A stretch of DNA of 6,127 nt, taken from positions 1 through 6,127 of the forward strand of contig JAKMFM010000026.1 of assembly GCA_022425445.1 (NCBI GenBank), written 5' to 3'. The notes under the pieces are model-generated. The model saw only the letters and a list, made by a program, of their open reading frames with translations, was not told where the DNA came from and did not search any database. This DNA comes from Planktomarina sp. (GTDB lineage: Bacteria > Pseudomonadota > Alphaproteobacteria > Rhodobacterales > Rhodobacteraceae). A program made the position numbers and the translations under genes. Positions 4,969 to 6,127 of this stretch are shown here, piece by piece (the first letter of the stretch is position 1; the number at the start of each line of letters is the position of its first letter).

Positions 4969-5888
4969 CACAGACCTGTTTTCAGGGGGTGCGCCAATGG
5001 ATGATGCTCCAGCACCAGTTCGCGCAACCGTTCTTCTTGGATATGCGTGTATATTTCAGTTGTCGCAATATCTGCATGACCTAAAAGCGTTTGAATGGCT
5101 CTTAAATCCGCGCCACCGGCCAGCAAATGGGTCGCAAACGCGTGTCTCAGACTATGGGGCGTAACGTTGAGAGGATCAATACCCGCGCAAATGGCCAGTT
5201 TTTTGATCTGCTGGAAAAACCAAATACGGGTCAAATGCCCCAATTTTCCGCGTGATGGAAAAAGAAAGGTGGATTTTTCAGTCACAGGGTCAGCGTCTCT
5301 GAGCGTAAGCCAAAGTTGTGTCGCCTCGCGGGCTGCGGGAGAGAGTGGCACCATTCGCTCTTTACCGCCCTTACCGCGCACCAAAATCATCTGTGGATTA
5401 CCCCGGACCGCTTCGGCCGGTAGGCTGACCAACTCGGTCACCCGCATGCCGGTTGCGTAAAGAAGTTCCATCAAGCATGTCAGCCGCAGCTTGTCGTCGC
5501 GTTTTTCCGGCATCTTTCTTGCGTAGTGAAGCAGTAGGTCGACCTCTTTGTGATCGAGGGACTTTGGCAAATGTTTTTCCTTGCCGGGACCTATGACCTG
5601 AATCGCGGGGTTGTCTTTGCGCAGCTCTTCTTCGAATGCGAAACGGTAGAGCTGTTTGATCGCAGAGAGCCGCCGAGCTTTGGTTGCTGTGGCAAGACCG
5701 GCCGCATCGCAATGCACAAGGTAATCTTCCACCATTGCGCGCGTTGCGGTCGCAAATCCCGTGCCGCGCGCCTCAAGATAGGCTAGAAAGTCTTTCAGGT
5801 CGCGGCCATAGGCCTCTTGGGTGTTCCGTGCGGCACCAAAATCAGCCGCCTGCGCGTCCAGGAACATGGAAATCCATGGCAGGCTCAT
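4968..5888 (-). CDS. xerD: Site-specific tyrosine recombinase XerD
   Basis: Cytoplasmic recombinase of 306 residues, close to the usual 298 or so of XerD. With XerC it resolves chromosome dimers at dif near the division septum. Residues about 1-90 form the SAM-like core-binding domain (RNTQEAYGRDL at 21-31). Residues about 107-295 form the catalytic domain. The full catalytic set is present: Arg149 (ATGMRVTEL), Lys173 (RGKGGKER), His245 and Arg248 (HSLRHAFATHLL), His271 (LLGHADIATT) and nucleophile Tyr280 (EIYTHI). HSLRHAFATHLL with GADLRAIQTLLGH is nearer XerD than XerC. The start overlaps the preceding stop as ATGA. No clear Shine-Dalgarno is close, so translation probably depends on coupling. 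Met8 is a possible alternative start. Its own stop overlaps corC. Confidence 0.94.
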   Translation of the reverse strand: MSLPWISMFLDAQAADFGAARNTQEAYGRDLKDFLAYLEARGTGFATATRAMVEDYLVHCDAAGLATATKARRLSAIKQLYRFAFEEELRKDNPAIQVIGPGKEKHLPKSLDHKEVDLLLHYARKMPEKRDDKLRLTCLMELLYATGMRVTELVSLPAEAVRGNPQMILVRGKGGKERMVPLSPAAREATQLWLTLRDADPVTEKSTFLFPSRGKLGHLTRIWFFQQIKKLAICAGIDPLNVTPHSLRHAFATHLLAGGADLRAIQTLLGHADIATTEIYTHIQEERLRELVLEHHPLAHPLKTGL

Positions 5889-6127
5889 TGCATATCGGCC
5901 AGGATCATGAACTCCATGGCCAATTGCTGCGCCAGCGGTGTCAGGCCCATCGCGCGGAAAATAGCCACCGCCTCAATTACGGCCGGCTCATTTCCCACTA
6001 GGCCTTCAGTAATTAATCCCATTGCTCGGAGTACATTGGCGGAGCGGAAGGGCAGGCTTGCCGGCACGTCTTGATCAAATTCTGCCATCAGCCGATCGAA
6101 GTTTTCTGACAAAATATGCGGGTTAAT
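5885..6127 (-). CDS. Unidentified small protein, N-terminus outside window
   Basis: Eighty residues are visible, with the frame open to the right edge. No ATG lies near the edge, and a TTG at 6112 has no Shine-Dalgarno, so the real start is probably just outside. The sequence is acidic and looks mainly alpha-helical, with no membrane segment or signal peptide in view. The tetrapeptide-like element RAMGL occurs twice, at about 34-38 and again some 20 residues later, before a C-terminal helix LAQQLAMEFMILADMQ. I do not recognise the family. The stop overlaps the xerD start by 4 bp (ATGA), which argues for a real, co-translated gene at the head of, or within, the xerD-corC operon. Confidence 0.68.
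   Translation of the reverse strand: MNPHILSENFDRLMAEFDQDVPASLPFRSANVLRAMGLITEGLVGNEPAVIEAVAIFRAMGLTPLAQQLAMEFMILADMQ

Noticed and set aside
4616..5164. Plus-strand ORF of 182 codons opposite the xerD-corC junction.
   Set aside because: It spans two well-supported minus-strand genes and encodes a low-complexity Lys/Thr/Ser sequence typical of antisense frames.
1..6127. CRISPR array, tRNA or rRNA gene, attachment site, prophage or toxin-antitoxin pair.
   Set aside because: I looked for regular direct repeats, tRNA cloverleaf arms and paired small genes and found none that hold up; XerD here has housekeeping features rather than those of a phage integrase.

Overview
The window looks like chromosomal DNA of an alphaproteobacterium, most likely a Rhodobacterales/Roseobacter-group organism of moderate GC. 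This rests on protein character: an LpxD with C-terminal features I recall from that group, an IalB-family periplasmic protein, and a XerD-CorC gene pair. No rRNA or marker gene fixes the taxon, so this is inference.

Layout, left to right. (1) Positions 3-80 hold the last 25 codons of a plus-strand reading frame that begins outside the window. It is unidentified, with a faint resemblance to an IS3-type transposase. (2) Positions 110-2696 carry a tight plus-strand operon: lpxD (lipid A acyltransferase), a small non-housekeeping acyl carrier protein, and a FabF/NodE-like beta-ketoacyl-ACP synthase. Gaps are 19 and 3 bp. Together they look like a module that makes or delivers a particular acyl chain for lipid A or another envelope lipid. 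(3) Convergent to it, with 12 bp between stop codons, is an exported IalB-family protein (2709-3299, minus strand). Its GTG start is set by a Shine-Dalgarno site and a signal peptide. (4) Positions 3300-3669 form an AT-rich intergenic region with no recognised gene but much structure: a bidirectional terminator, a second hairpin terminator facing plus, a minus-strand terminator downstream of corC, a perfect GGTCAA/TTGACC dyad, and an AGGGAGG element. That element is either the ribosome binding site of a 37-codon plus-strand ORF or an anti-Shine-Dalgarno motif in the corC 3' untranslated region. (5) Positions 3670-6127 carry a minus-strand operon with overlapping stops and starts: an unidentified small protein entering from the right edge, a XerD-type recombinase, and a CNNM/CorC-family membrane protein with a CBS pair.

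The protein-coding genes are recognisable families. The parts least explained by known annotation are the structured 3300-3669 region and the specialised ACP/condensing-enzyme pair next to lpxD.
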